Shown here: in pieces, positions 9,207 through 17,457 of the stretch | How positions within the stretch are numbered: position 1 is the first letter of the stretch | How the letters are laid out: every line of letters begins with the position of its first letter | From: Gluconobacter sp. Dm-62 | GTDB taxonomy: Bacteria; Pseudomonadota; Alphaproteobacteria; Acetobacterales; Acetobacteraceae | Reading direction: 5' to 3' | Assembly: GCF_018256155.1 (NCBI RefSeq) | Contig: NZ_JAERLY010000020.1 | Coordinates: forward strand, 1-35,252 | Length of the DNA stretch: 35,252 nt | Notes under the pieces: model-generated | What the model was told of the DNA's origin: nothing | What the model saw: only the letters and a program-made list of their open reading frames with translations | Database searches by the model: none | Translations under genes and position numbers: made by a program

Positions 9207-10129
9207 GATGCCAGCTCTTCGCGGCCGGAGCGGAGCACGAGCCATCCGAAGACGGAGGCGCAGAAGACGGCGGCACCGATCAGTTCAAAATGATCGGAGA
9301 GCAGGCTGGCGAGAGAGGTGAGCGTTTCCAGCCCCGGCAGATGGTCTGCGAGGAGGTTCACCAGTTCGATCCCCGCAATCGCGAGCGCCAGCAGAACGGA
9401 GACGGCGGTCAGGGTCAGATTCCAGTTCGCCCTTCGCCCTGCCCTTCGGTACAGGCCGTGCATCAGGACGCTATCGGCCGTGTCCAGCAGGGCCATTCCG
9501 GAGGTGAAGAGCAGCGGGAATATCATGATCTGCCAGATCGGCAGGCCGTGCTGGGTCTGGACGGTGGAGATGCCCAGAAGGCTGATTTCCGAAGCGGTAT
9601 CGAAGCCCAGACCGAAAAGAAACCCGACCGGATAGAGATGCCAGCTGACCGAGACCTGACGCAGGACGGGGGCGAGCAGTCGGGAGAGGCCTCGGGGGGG
9701 CATTTCCGGGTAGGTGGTTTCTGCGCTGCGCCGTCTACGCCACAGGTCATGCAGGGTCGTGGCGTTGAGGGTGGCGATAACGATCAGGAACAGGACGGAG
9801 ATCCATGTGCCGAACAGGCCGCCCTGCGTCGCGAAAGTGTCGATCTGCGTGCGGTAAGGCTGTCCGGCGAGGACGATCACGAGCGTTGCCAGACAGACGA
9901 TCGTGGAATGGCCGAGGGAGAAGAACAGTCCGGCCGCGCGTGCCTCGCGGTTTTCGCGCAGGGCGGCGCGGGTGACGTTGTCGATGACGGCGATATGATC
10001 CGCGTCCAGCGCGTGGCGCAGACCCAGCCCGTAAGCGAGGGCTGCGGCGCCCAGCAGGAGTGTGTTTGCGTGAAAAAGGGTGAACGCCAGAAGCCATGCC
10101 AGAGCATTGGCCGCCACAAGAGGCCCCAT
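9203..10129 (-). CDS. High-affinity nickel permease, NiCoT family (HoxN/NixA)
   Basis: Inner-membrane nickel/cobalt importer of about eight segments, 308 aa. The family signature HALDADHI (residues 39-46) supplies metal-binding residues in the second membrane segment. Further family motifs are FFSLGHSTIV, LGFDTASEI and FTSGMALLDTADS. The ATG at 10129 is preferred to a TTG three codons earlier. The gene overlaps ureD by four bases, so nickel uptake is built into the urease operon, which argues for nickel rather than cobalt. The upstream TonB receptor gene ends 86 bases away on the same strand; whether this interval holds its own promoter cannot be told by eye. No nickel-responsive NikR gene is present in the window. 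Confidence 0.94.
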   Translation of the reverse strand: MGPLVAANALAWLLAFTLFHANTLLLGAAALAYGLGLRHALDADHIAVIDNVTRAALRENREARAAGLFFSLGHSTIVCLATLVIVLAGQPYRTQIDTFATQGGLFGTWISVLFLIVIATLNATTLHDLWRRRRSAETTYPEMPPRGLSRLLAPVLRQVSVSWHLYPVGFLFGLGFDTASEISLLGISTVQTQHGLPIWQIMIFPLLFTSGMALLDTADSVLMHGLYRRAGRRANWNLTLTAVSVLLALAIAGIELVNLLADHLPGLETLTSLASLLSDHFELIGAAVFCASVFGWLVLRSGREELAS

Positions 10130-10215
10130 CAGGTGCAAAATCCGGGACCAATGAGGGAGACTGCGCTCTGTCAGGAGTTTTCTCCCGTATCTGGCATCCT
10201 CACGAAACGCGTCTC

Positions 10216-12651
10216 CTAGAAGTTCAGATTGGCCTGCAGATAATAGTATCCACCGTTATAGCCGAGCTGTTCAATCTGATAATCGTACTGGAAGGCGCCG
10301 AGGTAGCGGAATGCCTTCGGGATACGGCGCTGTTTTGCGTTGCCGATATTGTTGCCGCCAAGCGTCAGGCCGAATTTTGGCAGGACCTGATACGAGACCG
10401 CGAGGTTGGTTTCGAAACGGGCCTTGTTCACGTAGCGCATGAAGTCGGTATTGGAATAGGCGAGCGAGCCTTCGTAATAGGTCAGGGAGGATGTTGCGTG
10501 GCCGTAGCGGACTTCGTGCACCGAGACGCCGAGTTTTTTATACTGCCAGGTGCCGCCGAAAATCAGCTTGTTCTTGGGGGTGTAGCTTGTGATGTAGGCG
10601 GCCTGCTGGGCGTTGAGCAGGCTGTTGCCGTTCCCGTCCTTGCCGGTATGGGTCAGGTCGGTTTCGTTGAGGTTCAGGGCCACGTCCCAGTCGATCTTGC
10701 CCCAGTCGCGGAAGCGGGTTTCATAGCGGGCCGTCACGTCCACGCCGCGTGTGCGCGTGTCGGCGGCGTTGGCGTAATAGGATGCCGTGACGGCGTTAGA
10801 GGCCAGTGTGGAGGGCACGGTGAAGCCGTCGAGGCGGAGAGCTTCGATGGCATTCGCGCCGTTATAGACGCCTGCGGCCAGAATCCTGTTTTTGATGGCG
10901 ATCTGATACGCGTCCACACTGATATGCAGGCGCGGAAGCGGGTCCAGCGTGAAGCCCGCGCTGTAGCTCATGGTGTGTTCCGGATGGAGCGGCTTGGCCC
11001 CGATCAGGCGTGCGCCGACGGAATTGACCGGCAGGTAGCCCGTCGCATAGGTCGGCGCGACGGACAGGTTCGACCAGTGTTCCTGAAGCAGGGAGGGTGC
11101 GCTGAAGCCGTTTGAGATCGTGCCGCGCAGGGCGAAATACTTGTTAAAATCATAGCGCGTGGAGACCTTGCCGGTCTTGGTGTCTCCGGCATCCGTGTAA
11201 TATTCGTAACGTCCGGCGAAATCGACCTGCCAGTTCTTCAGCGGTCGCATGGAAAGTTCCACATAGCCGGCCGTGACATCGCGATTGCTTTCACTGGCGT
11301 TCTGCGGGCTCAGGCCGTGCAGACCCTGTGGGCCGGTGCCGTAATACGAGTTGGCGTCGCCCGACATGATGTCGAACTCGTCGTAGCGGTACTGCGCGCC
11401 CATCGCGAGGTTGATCGGGCCTGCGAAAATCGGTGTATGGAAGCTGCGGTGGATGCCGAAATCATTCGTCCACTGGGTGTTGGTGAACGCCATTTCGTGG
11501 AAGCTCGTCGGAGAAGCGCCCGTTGCGGCATAAAGCGACGGGTTGACGGTGTTGAAGAGGTCCATCGACGTATGGTCGCTGCCATAGGTCGTGCTGAGAT
11601 CCCAGTTCCAGCCGAACTTCTCGCCCTTCAGGCCGAGCGTTACGCTGTAATCATCTTCCGAAACGCTTTCCTTCGGGCTGAATCCGTTGGGATACATGGG
11701 CCAGTCGGACGAAGCGACGCGGGCATCCTGATAGCTCTCGCCGTAGCGATGGCCGTATGTGGAGAACGAATACAGCGACAGGTCCGGCAGGAAGTCGTAC
11801 TGCATGTTGTAGGAGATGGTACCGCGCTGCTGACGCGGATCGCCTTCGTCCTTGAAGTCATATTTTCCGTTCCGGCTGTCAGCCGAATTGCGGATGGTGT
11901 GATCCTGATACTTGTATTCCGCGCTCAGATCGAAAAACCCGCGTCCCATCAGGTCAAAGCCCGCATTGATGGACTCGCCGGACTGAAAACCGTCGCCCGC
12001 GTAACGTCCGCCATTGGTGGCCTGCATCGTGATGCCGGACTTGCGGTGCTTGAGAATGATGTTGATGACGCCGGCAACAGCATCGGAGCCGTAAAGGGCG
12101 GCAGCGCCATCCTGAAGGATTTCCACATGATCGATCGCGGAGATCGGGATCATGTCGATATCAACACCATTCGATCCCTGCTGCGGCCCGGAATTGTTGG
12201 ACAGCACGGAGGTCGCGTGACGGCGCTTTCCGTCGACGAGGATCAGGGTGTGGTTAGGGGACAGACCGCGCAGACGCAGGACATCCACCATGTTGGCGTT
12301 ACCGATCAGGAGCGGCGCGCGCGTCAGAGAGGGGGTGAGCTGTGTCAGGGCGTCGCGCAGGTCGGACTGGCCTGTGCGGGAGATTTCGGCGGAGGTGACG
12401 ACCTGGATCGGGCTGGCGCTTTTGCGGACTGTCTGGTGCGGGTCCCGCGTTCCGGTCACGATGACCGTTTCGTCCTCTTTGGGAAGGGCCGCCGCCTTCT
12501 GTTTTGCGACGGCACGGACGGCCGAGGTTCTGTGGGCTTTGGGAGGGGTGGTCTTCAGGGTCTGATCAGCCGCGGATGCTTCCATACAGACCAGAGGGCT
12601 CGCCGCGCAGGTGAGCAGCATGGCACTCAGAGGAATGGAGACTTTTTTCAT
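10216..12651 (-). CDS. TonB-dependent outer-membrane receptor, substrate unknown
   Basis: Outer-membrane active-transport beta-barrel, 811 aa. A Sec signal peptide ends about residue 27 (EASA), a TonB-box-like ETVIVTG lies near residues 61-67, and the plug domain runs from about 78 to 200 with LRLRGLSPNHTLILVDGKRR and EILQDGAAALYGSDAVAGVINIIL. The remainder is aromatic-rich beta-barrel ending in LQANLNF with the C-terminal phenylalanine needed for Bam insertion. The gene is intact. It precedes the nickel permease-urease operon on the same strand at 86 bases, so a nickel-chelate role is attractive but unproven; iron-siderophore or other ligands are equally compatible with the sequence. The leader contains a short stem (12684-12705). 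Confidence 0.9.
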   Translation of the reverse strand: MKKVSIPLSAMLLTCAASPLVCMEASAADQTLKTTPPKAHRTSAVRAVAKQKAAALPKEDETVIVTGTRDPHQTVRKSASPIQVVTSAEISRTGQSDLRDALTQLTPSLTRAPLLIGNANMVDVLRLRGLSPNHTLILVDGKRRHATSVLSNNSGPQQGSNGVDIDMIPISAIDHVEILQDGAAALYGSDAVAGVINIILKHRKSGITMQATNGGRYAGDGFQSGESINAGFDLMGRGFFDLSAEYKYQDHTIRNSADSRNGKYDFKDEGDPRQQRGTISYNMQYDFLPDLSLYSFSTYGHRYGESYQDARVASSDWPMYPNGFSPKESVSEDDYSVTLGLKGEKFGWNWDLSTTYGSDHTSMDLFNTVNPSLYAATGASPTSFHEMAFTNTQWTNDFGIHRSFHTPIFAGPINLAMGAQYRYDEFDIMSGDANSYYGTGPQGLHGLSPQNASESNRDVTAGYVELSMRPLKNWQVDFAGRYEYYTDAGDTKTGKVSTRYDFNKYFALRGTISNGFSAPSLLQEHWSNLSVAPTYATGYLPVNSVGARLIGAKPLHPEHTMSYSAGFTLDPLPRLHISVDAYQIAIKNRILAAGVYNGANAIEALRLDGFTVPSTLASNAVTASYYANAADTRTRGVDVTARYETRFRDWGKIDWDVALNLNETDLTHTGKDGNGNSLLNAQQAAYITSYTPKNKLIFGGTWQYKKLGVSVHEVRYGHATSSLTYYEGSLAYSNTDFMRYVNKARFETNLAVSYQVLPKFGLTLGGNNIGNAKQRRIPKAFRYLGAFQYDYQIEQLGYNGGYYYLQANLNF

Positions 12652-13225
12652 CGGCTGATATTCTTCCCGTTCGTCTCCCCGCGTGCCTGTCGCTCAGGTC
12701 AGGCATCAGAGAGTTCTGAATATTCCCGGTGACCTCCCGCACTCAGCCGATCACCTTGAGGAAAAATCTAACGAACTTCGGAACGATAACGGAATGTACG
12801 TTTTTTTCTGTCTTAGCGTAAGTTCTTCTTATCCTTGTTGTGGGTTTTCAAGGCGACAAGAGCAACCTTACAGAAAGGCACCAATCGCAGGAGATGACTG
12901 ACATATTCAGTGCACAGATAGAGAAAAGAACAAAAAATTTTCTCAAATAAAATATTCCCACTTAACGCCACAATACTGCGAAATAACCAAGGGGCTGCAA
13001 TAAGGTCGATAGGAACCACCTTGTACAGAATACCCTGTCGTCAGCCGGACAGCGGCCAGAGTACTCTCAGAAGGGCAAACTCGGCATATTATCAGGGCTG
13101 GACGCCTAGAGCGGATGGTGGCGAGCCCGCTCCAGTATCGCGCAGACACAGCCACCCCGGTCTAAAATTGAGTTTCTCAGATAAGAGAATCAATACTGGA
13201 AAATAAATTCCATGTTGAAACTAAA
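12652..13225. other. 574-base intergenic region, mostly AT-rich, no convincing gene
   Basis: This gap holds the 5' region of the TonB receptor gene (right-to-left) and the end of the glycosyltransferase gene. Near the receptor it has a short stem TGCCTG/CAGGCA (12684-12705). From about 12750 the base composition drops sharply. A GC-rich patch at about 13020-13165 sits inside the AT-rich stretch and may be residue of an older insertion or gene, but its translations match nothing I recognise. Short open frames here lack convincing start signals. Confidence 0.6.
13163..13193 (-). terminator. Candidate terminator after the glycosyltransferase gene
   Basis: Read on the minus strand, TTGA-TTCTC pairs with GAGAA and TCAA with a two-base bulge, followed by TTTTAG (plus-strand run of A at 13164-13167). 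It lies 33 bases past the stop of the gene at 13226-15025. The stem is AU-rich and interrupted, so this is a weak candidate. Confidence 0.4.
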
Positions 13226-15025
13226 TTATCGAAATTTATCGAAGTAAAAAGCTGAACCCTGAATGCCTTCATAAATTCGTTTTTCGTCAGCTTCTTCAAC
13301 TTTATCGAAAAACCCGACAAGTTTGCTTTTTTCCAAAGAAAAGAATTTATTGTTTTTATCATCATTGGTTTCCTGGTCAGCAAACGTTATGATATTTCTA
13401 TCATTGTATATTCTGCCAAGATTACATTGAATTTCGGTCAATGGATTGATTGTCCCAACCGTAGCGCCTCGCGGATTATAGATAGAGGCATGCTGTGCAG
13501 AGCCATGCTCTCCGATCTGGCAGCGCGTTTCCCGCAGAAGTGTTACCTGATCTTCAAGGGACAGATTTTCAGGGGAAATGATTTCAAATCCGCGGGATTT
13601 GGCCATTTCCTCGAATTCTTCCTGTTGCAAGAAGACTCTCTGATTGAGTTTTTGTGGTTCCCAGGCCTTTCTTGAAAGACAGATCCTTCTATGTGGAACC
13701 CTTTGAGGATTGTCGTTCTTAACGTAACCGAAAAACTCTTTCATGAACGGATGAAAGTTATAAGATTTGTGAACATAATTTGGTATTATGGAAGACTTGA
13801 TATTTATAGACTCAGACTTATGGTCGAAATTAATAATGTTGGATTCTTCAATATCGAGGAAGAATTTGAGCAGGTTTACACCCCATTCAGGGGTATCTGA
13901 TGTAACCAGTATTTTTTTACTGCCAAACGATTCCGCGCCCAGCAAGGTTTTAGCCAGAGCCAGGCGGGGGATTTCATCTACCAGATAATGACCATAGCAC
14001 CCATAACCAGCGCCAAAGGCGACAATTACATCGTCTTCCACATACGAAACCGGAGGAAGTTCGCTGGGAGACTTCCAGAAACCTGCCTCCATTTCACCTT
14101 CAGAAACGTTGGACAGATAGGACTCAAGCTTCAGGAATGTGTCACCCTTCCACACACACCCATGCCCGCTGATTGTTACATCATTGATATTGTATAATTC
14201 CAGATTGGGAATTCCAATAGTATCCCTCAAATCAATAGTGATCGAAGGATGCTTGTCCTCGCCCAAAATCTCATAATTGGAGGATTTGTCCAGAACGACA
14301 CCTTCACGGGCGCCTATGATTCTATCAAATCCAGCAGAAGAGAAATCAGAATCCCTGTCAACCACACCTCTTACGGAATATTTTTTGCGGCTCCCTGCTG
14401 GAAAATCGAGCAATACTTCTTCAGAGAGATCGTTATCTATAACCGCACGATAGGCATCTCTATCGATGACTACGAAATCATCTCCATTCAACAAGTTATT
14501 TTCTAGAGCCTGCTTTACAAACCCGTCAAAAACCTTCTGACTTGAAAAAAGATCGTAATAGATCTGCTCTCCCCTTGAGGAAAACTCTTCATATTTCGAA
14601 ATGAGAAATTCAAGGTATTTTTTTACTACAGGATTTTTTGGGGCCGCATAAAGGAATTTCTTTTGAAATTCATTGCTTTCCAGAACAAGATGCAGCTTCC
14701 CTTGGTCTTTAATCAGTTGGTCCACCAAAGACGTGCAAGTCGAGCACACATCTGCAGATATGCCTCCCTCGCAATATAAGGAGGCCACAAGAAAGAAATC
14801 GGATTTTGCCTGGGGAATATTTATCCCATTATATACAGATGCGATATATTCGCCAAAATTCTCTAAAAGGAATCTTTCGGCCTCTTGATCGCAATATGAC
14901 TTATAAATATAAGTCCTGTTTTTATTATAGAATCCTATGTTTCTATATTCATTAGTGCCATATACTCGATCAGGCCTGCACTGCCTTATGTTGTTGAATA
15001 TTGCCTTACTATTCTGCAGGGACAC
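13226..15025 (-). CDS. Two-part glycosyltransferase: GT32-like N-terminal part plus GT61 (DUF563) C-terminal part
   Basis: Protein of 599 aa on an AT-rich island whose codon use (many AAA, ATA, TTT, AAT) differs from all neighbours, indicating horizontal origin. Residues about 1-150 resemble the sugar-nucleotide (Gly_transf_sug/GT32) fold: IPQAKSDFFLVASLYCEGGI at 70-89 fits the usual 'A..SD..R...LY..GGIY.D.D' block, but the DXD position reads A-D92-V-C94, so the second aspartate is missing. Residues about 340-560 match GT61/DUF563: GHYLVDEIPRL (346-355), ICLSRKAW (448-455), and LSLEDQVTLLRETRCQIGEHGSAQHASIYNPRGA. The start is GTG with AGAGAG eight bases upstream; a TAG closes the frame just before, and no ATG occurs until deep in the protein. 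No signal peptide. Likely cytoplasmic polysaccharide or glycoconjugate enzyme; the acceptor is unknown. Confidence 0.75.
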   Translation of the reverse strand: MSLQNSKAIFNNIRQCRPDRVYGTNEYRNIGFYNKNRTYIYKSYCDQEAERFLLENFGEYIASVYNGINIPQAKSDFFLVASLYCEGGISADVCSTCTSLVDQLIKDQGKLHLVLESNEFQKKFLYAAPKNPVVKKYLEFLISKYEEFSSRGEQIYYDLFSSQKVFDGFVKQALENNLLNGDDFVVIDRDAYRAVIDNDLSEEVLLDFPAGSRKKYSVRGVVDRDSDFSSAGFDRIIGAREGVVLDKSSNYEILGEDKHPSITIDLRDTIGIPNLELYNINDVTISGHGCVWKGDTFLKLESYLSNVSEGEMEAGFWKSPSELPPVSYVEDDVIVAFGAGYGCYGHYLVDEIPRLALAKTLLGAESFGSKKILVTSDTPEWGVNLLKFFLDIEESNIINFDHKSESINIKSSIIPNYVHKSYNFHPFMKEFFGYVKNDNPQRVPHRRICLSRKAWEPQKLNQRVFLQQEEFEEMAKSRGFEIISPENLSLEDQVTLLRETRCQIGEHGSAQHASIYNPRGATVGTINPLTEIQCNLGRIYNDRNIITFADQETNDDKNNKFFSLEKSKLVGFFDKVEEADEKRIYEGIQGSAFYFDKFR

Positions 15026-15360
15026 TGTAAAATCTCTCTTTTTTTGGCACTAATCCTAATTCCTCGCATGTTAACACAATACCCTACCCAGAAAAGAAGA
15101 TTCTTTGTTCGGCTCTTCTGGTTGATTTCAGACAACAGATCGCATCCACTTAAGGAATGGAGCCGCCGAGCGAATGCTCTCTCGTGGTATTGAGGATCCT
15201 CTCCCCGCGACGTGAGGCAGTAATGATTTCAATCAACACTCTGCATGACGAAAATATCCGATTTTGACATCGAGCGTTTGCATCTTCATTCGCGGCCAAA
15301 AATGGGAATATATTATAAGAACAATTCTGATGATTTCATTTTTCCGGAAAGCTACTTTTG
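15026..15360. other. 335-base intergenic region with possible decayed coding fragment
   Basis: The region separates the divergent glycosyltransferase gene (minus) and AI-2E permease gene (plus). The first and last parts are AT-rich. The middle (about 15130-15235) is GC-richer and on the minus strand has a short frame 15230-15150 reading EIITASRRGERILNTTREHS before a stop, with further coding-like sequence in another frame. This could be residue of a transposase start, but it is too short to assign. No tRNA or repeat was found. Confidence 0.4.
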
Positions 15361-16458
15361 ATGCCAGACCTCTTTCAGAATGGTTCCCAGGACAGTACAC
15401 GCTCGGTTCTGGTCGCCCTCCTGGCGAGCGCCATCGTCATCAGCGCCATCTGGATCCTCAAGCCGTTTCTTCCCGCGACAATCTGGGCTGTCACGATCGC
15501 AGTCACCACGTGGCCTATGCTGAGACGGCTTCAGACCTTCGTCGGAAACAGCCGCAGGGCGGCCGTCTCCCTCACCATCCTGATTGCGATGCTGGTCTTC
15601 ATCCTGCCGCTCTGGCTCGCCATCACGACGGTCTCCAGCCATTTCGGCGATATCATCGCGCTGGTCTCTTCGTCTTCCACACTCCATATCCCCGATGAGC
15701 CACAATGGCTCGCCCGCCTCCCGCTGGTCGGCCCGCATATCGCGCCCTTCTGGGACCGCGTGCAGCATATGCAGTTTCCCGAAATGGTCCGGCAGGTCAT
15801 TCCCGCTCCGGAAACCCTGATCCACACGTTTCTGGCTTATGCGGGCAGTTTCAGCATTCTGGCCCTTCAGTTCGTGCTCACGCTGGTCATTCTCGGCGTA
15901 CTGCTCATGCGCGCGGAATCAGCGATCGCCGTTGCGGACACGCTCGTCACCATTCTGGCCGGCAATCGCGGCAAGGAAATGCTTCAGCTTGCCGCCTATA
16001 CGATCCGCGGCGTGGCCTTTGGCGTAACCGTCACAGCCGTTGTTGAATCCGCCGTGGCCGGTATCGGACTGAAACTCGCAGGCGCGCCCTGGGTCAGTAT
16101 TCTGACTGCCGTCACCTTCATGGTCTGCCTGCTTCAGGCAGGGCCGGGCCTCACGCTGATCCCGGCCGTGATCTGGGTCTATTTTGATCGGGGGCTCGCA
16201 CCCGCAGCGCTGCTGCTCGTCGTGACCATCATCACGATCGTCATCGATAACGTCCTGCGCCCTTTCCTGATCCGCAAACAGGCCGATATCCCGCTCATTC
16301 TCATCATGCTCGGCGTCATTGGCGGGCTGGGGGGACTGGGACTGGTCGGCATTTTCATCGGCCCGCTGATCCTGTCCGTTGCCTATACGCTGACCAAAAG
16401 CTGGATCAGCGACTCCCGCCAGAAAACCCCGACCGTTTCAACGCCACTGGACTCCTGA
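15361..16458 (+). CDS. AI-2E family transporter (YdiK/PerM-like membrane protein)
   Basis: Inner-membrane protein of 365 aa with about eight hydrophobic segments and a large soluble loop between the first hydrophobic block and residue ~155, the pattern of the AI-2E (formerly UPF0118) family. The late segment PLILIMLGVIGGLGGLGLVGIFIGP is the most conserved family block. Members have been linked to autoinducer-2 export, Na+/H+ exchange and other substrates, so the substrate is open. The ATG at 15361 is chosen over the adjacent TTG; GGAAAG lies ten bases upstream. Base composition returns to the GC-rich background exactly at this gene, marking the right edge of the AT-rich island. It converges with the LysR gene, whose stop is four bases away. 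Confidence 0.88.
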   Translation: MPDLFQNGSQDSTRSVLVALLASAIVISAIWILKPFLPATIWAVTIAVTTWPMLRRLQTFVGNSRRAAVSLTILIAMLVFILPLWLAITTVSSHFGDIIALVSSSSTLHIPDEPQWLARLPLVGPHIAPFWDRVQHMQFPEMVRQVIPAPETLIHTFLAYAGSFSILALQFVLTLVILGVLLMRAESAIAVADTLVTILAGNRGKEMLQLAAYTIRGVAFGVTVTAVVESAVAGIGLKLAGAPWVSILTAVTFMVCLLQAGPGLTLIPAVIWVYFDRGLAPAALLLVVTIITIVIDNVLRPFLIRKQADIPLILIMLGVIGGLGGLGLVGIFIGPLILSVAYTLTKSWISDSRQKTPTVSTPLDS

Positions 16459-16462
16459 TCCC

Positions 16463-17389
16463 TCACTCCGCCGCGACCACGCCATAGGCCTGCCGGATGC
16501 GGCGTGCCTGATGAATGAAATACAGCTTGGCCCCCGTCATCCGGACCGAGCGGAACACAAGATAAAGCGGCGCCGTCAGGGCCGTGCGGGAAGACAGGGG
16601 AATATAGACCACCTGCCCGGCATGATGCTGCTGCATGGACTGCGGCACGAGGGATATCCCCAATCCTCCCGCCACAAGGTTCAGCGCAGCCAGAAGCTGC
16701 GGCCCTTTCTGGCGAATGCGGGGCGTAAAGCCTGCACCCAGACAGGCATCGACGATCGTCTTGTACAGGCCATTATTGTACTGGCTCTGATACAGGATGA
16801 AGTCCTCGTCCTCGAGTTCCGCCAGTTTCAGGCCCCCAGCCGGAGCCTCTTTTGCCAGCCTGTGCGTCCGGGGAACCGCCACCACCATCGGCTCTTCCAC
16901 AATCAGTTCGACCACCACATCCGACACATAGGGAATGGACGTCCGGACAAAAGCGACATCCACGGTATCTTCCCGCAGCGCCCCCAGAAGCTGACTGGAA
17001 TTACCCTCCGTCAGCGTGAGCCCCACATCCGGCCAGGTTTCGCGAAACTGCCCAAGCAGATCAGGCAGACTGGGATGACAGAGTGCGGAGTTGGTAAACC
17101 CGATCGACAGTTCGCCGGTTTCTCCCCGCACAATCCGACGCACATCCTCGACCGTCTCATCCATACGTTCAATGACATCATACGCCCCCTTGAGCATGCT
17201 GCGCCCCGCCGACGTCAGACGCATCCCACGGGCGTGACGTTCAAAGAGCTGCACCCCAAGGTCCTGTTCCATACCCTTGAGCAACCGGGTCAGCGGGGGC
17301 TGCTGGATCCCGAGGCGCTCTGCCGCGCGGGTCAGGTTGCGTTCCTCGGCAATGGCGATGACGGCATGGAGATGTCTGAGTTCGATCAT
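16463..17389 (-). CDS. LysR-type transcriptional regulator divergent from icd-acnA
   Basis: DNA-binding regulator of 308 aa. The winged helix-turn-helix occupies about residues 2-60 (LTRAAERLGIQQPPLTRLLKGMEQ), and a periplasmic-binding-like effector domain begins at about 92 (ELSIGFTNSALCHP). The N-terminus resembles the BenM/CatM branch. It is transcribed away from icd-acnA, and the only room for its promoter is the 112-base divergent gap that holds a perfect 17-base LysR-box-like palindrome three bases from its start codon. That arrangement predicts autorepression and control of icd-acnA. By analogy, Bacillus CcpC is a LysR-type regulator of aconitase and citrate synthase genes, but I see no proof of orthology. 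The effector is unknown. Confidence 0.9.
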   Translation of the reverse strand: MIELRHLHAVIAIAEERNLTRAAERLGIQQPPLTRLLKGMEQDLGVQLFERHARGMRLTSAGRSMLKGAYDVIERMDETVEDVRRIVRGETGELSIGFTNSALCHPSLPDLLGQFRETWPDVGLTLTEGNSSQLLGALREDTVDVAFVRTSIPYVSDVVVELIVEEPMVVAVPRTHRLAKEAPAGGLKLAELEDEDFILYQSQYNNGLYKTIVDACLGAGFTPRIRQKGPQLLAALNLVAGGLGISLVPQSMQQHHAGQVVYIPLSSRTALTAPLYLVFRSVRMTGAKLYFIHQARRIRQAYGVVAAE

Positions 17390-17391
17390 TC

Positions 17392-17408
17392 CATACCTTT
17401 AAGGTATG
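17392..17408. promoter_or_regulatory. LysR-type operator palindrome
   Basis: CATACCTTTAAGGTATG is an inverted repeat with 8-bp arms around one T and contains the classic T-N11-A core (TACCTTTAAGGTA). It lies between the divergent LysR gene and icd. Its centre (17400) falls about 64 bases before the transcription start predicted from the candidate icd promoter, the standard position of a LysR activator recognition site, while also overlapping the leader of the regulator gene. Confidence 0.75.
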
Positions 17409-17428
17409 ATGAAACCTTCCCGCAAACA

Positions 17429-17457
17429 TTGGTTCAGACACGGAACTTCTTTAAGGT
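17429..17457 (+). promoter_or_regulatory. Candidate icd-acnA promoter
   Basis: TTGGTT (17429-17434) and TAAGGT (17452-17457) are separated by 17 bases, giving a weak sigma-70-like promoter with a start near 17464 and a leader of about 38 bases before the icd ATG. The poor -10 fits dependence on an activator such as the adjacent LysR protein. Read by eye only. Confidence 0.4.

Noticed and set aside
10130-10215. Possible nickel or cobalamin riboswitch before the nickel permease gene
   Set aside because: Only a weak GGGAG/CTCCT stem is present in 86 bases; no conserved riboswitch core could be recognised.
11317-12732. Plus-strand open frame of 471 codons opposite the TonB receptor
   Set aside because: Antisense of a clear receptor with signal peptide, plug and C-terminal Phe; no independent coding evidence.
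12683-13206. Short plus-strand open frames (60-72 codons) in the AT-rich gap
   Set aside because: No ribosome binding sites, no recognisable domains, and composition like non-coding sequence.
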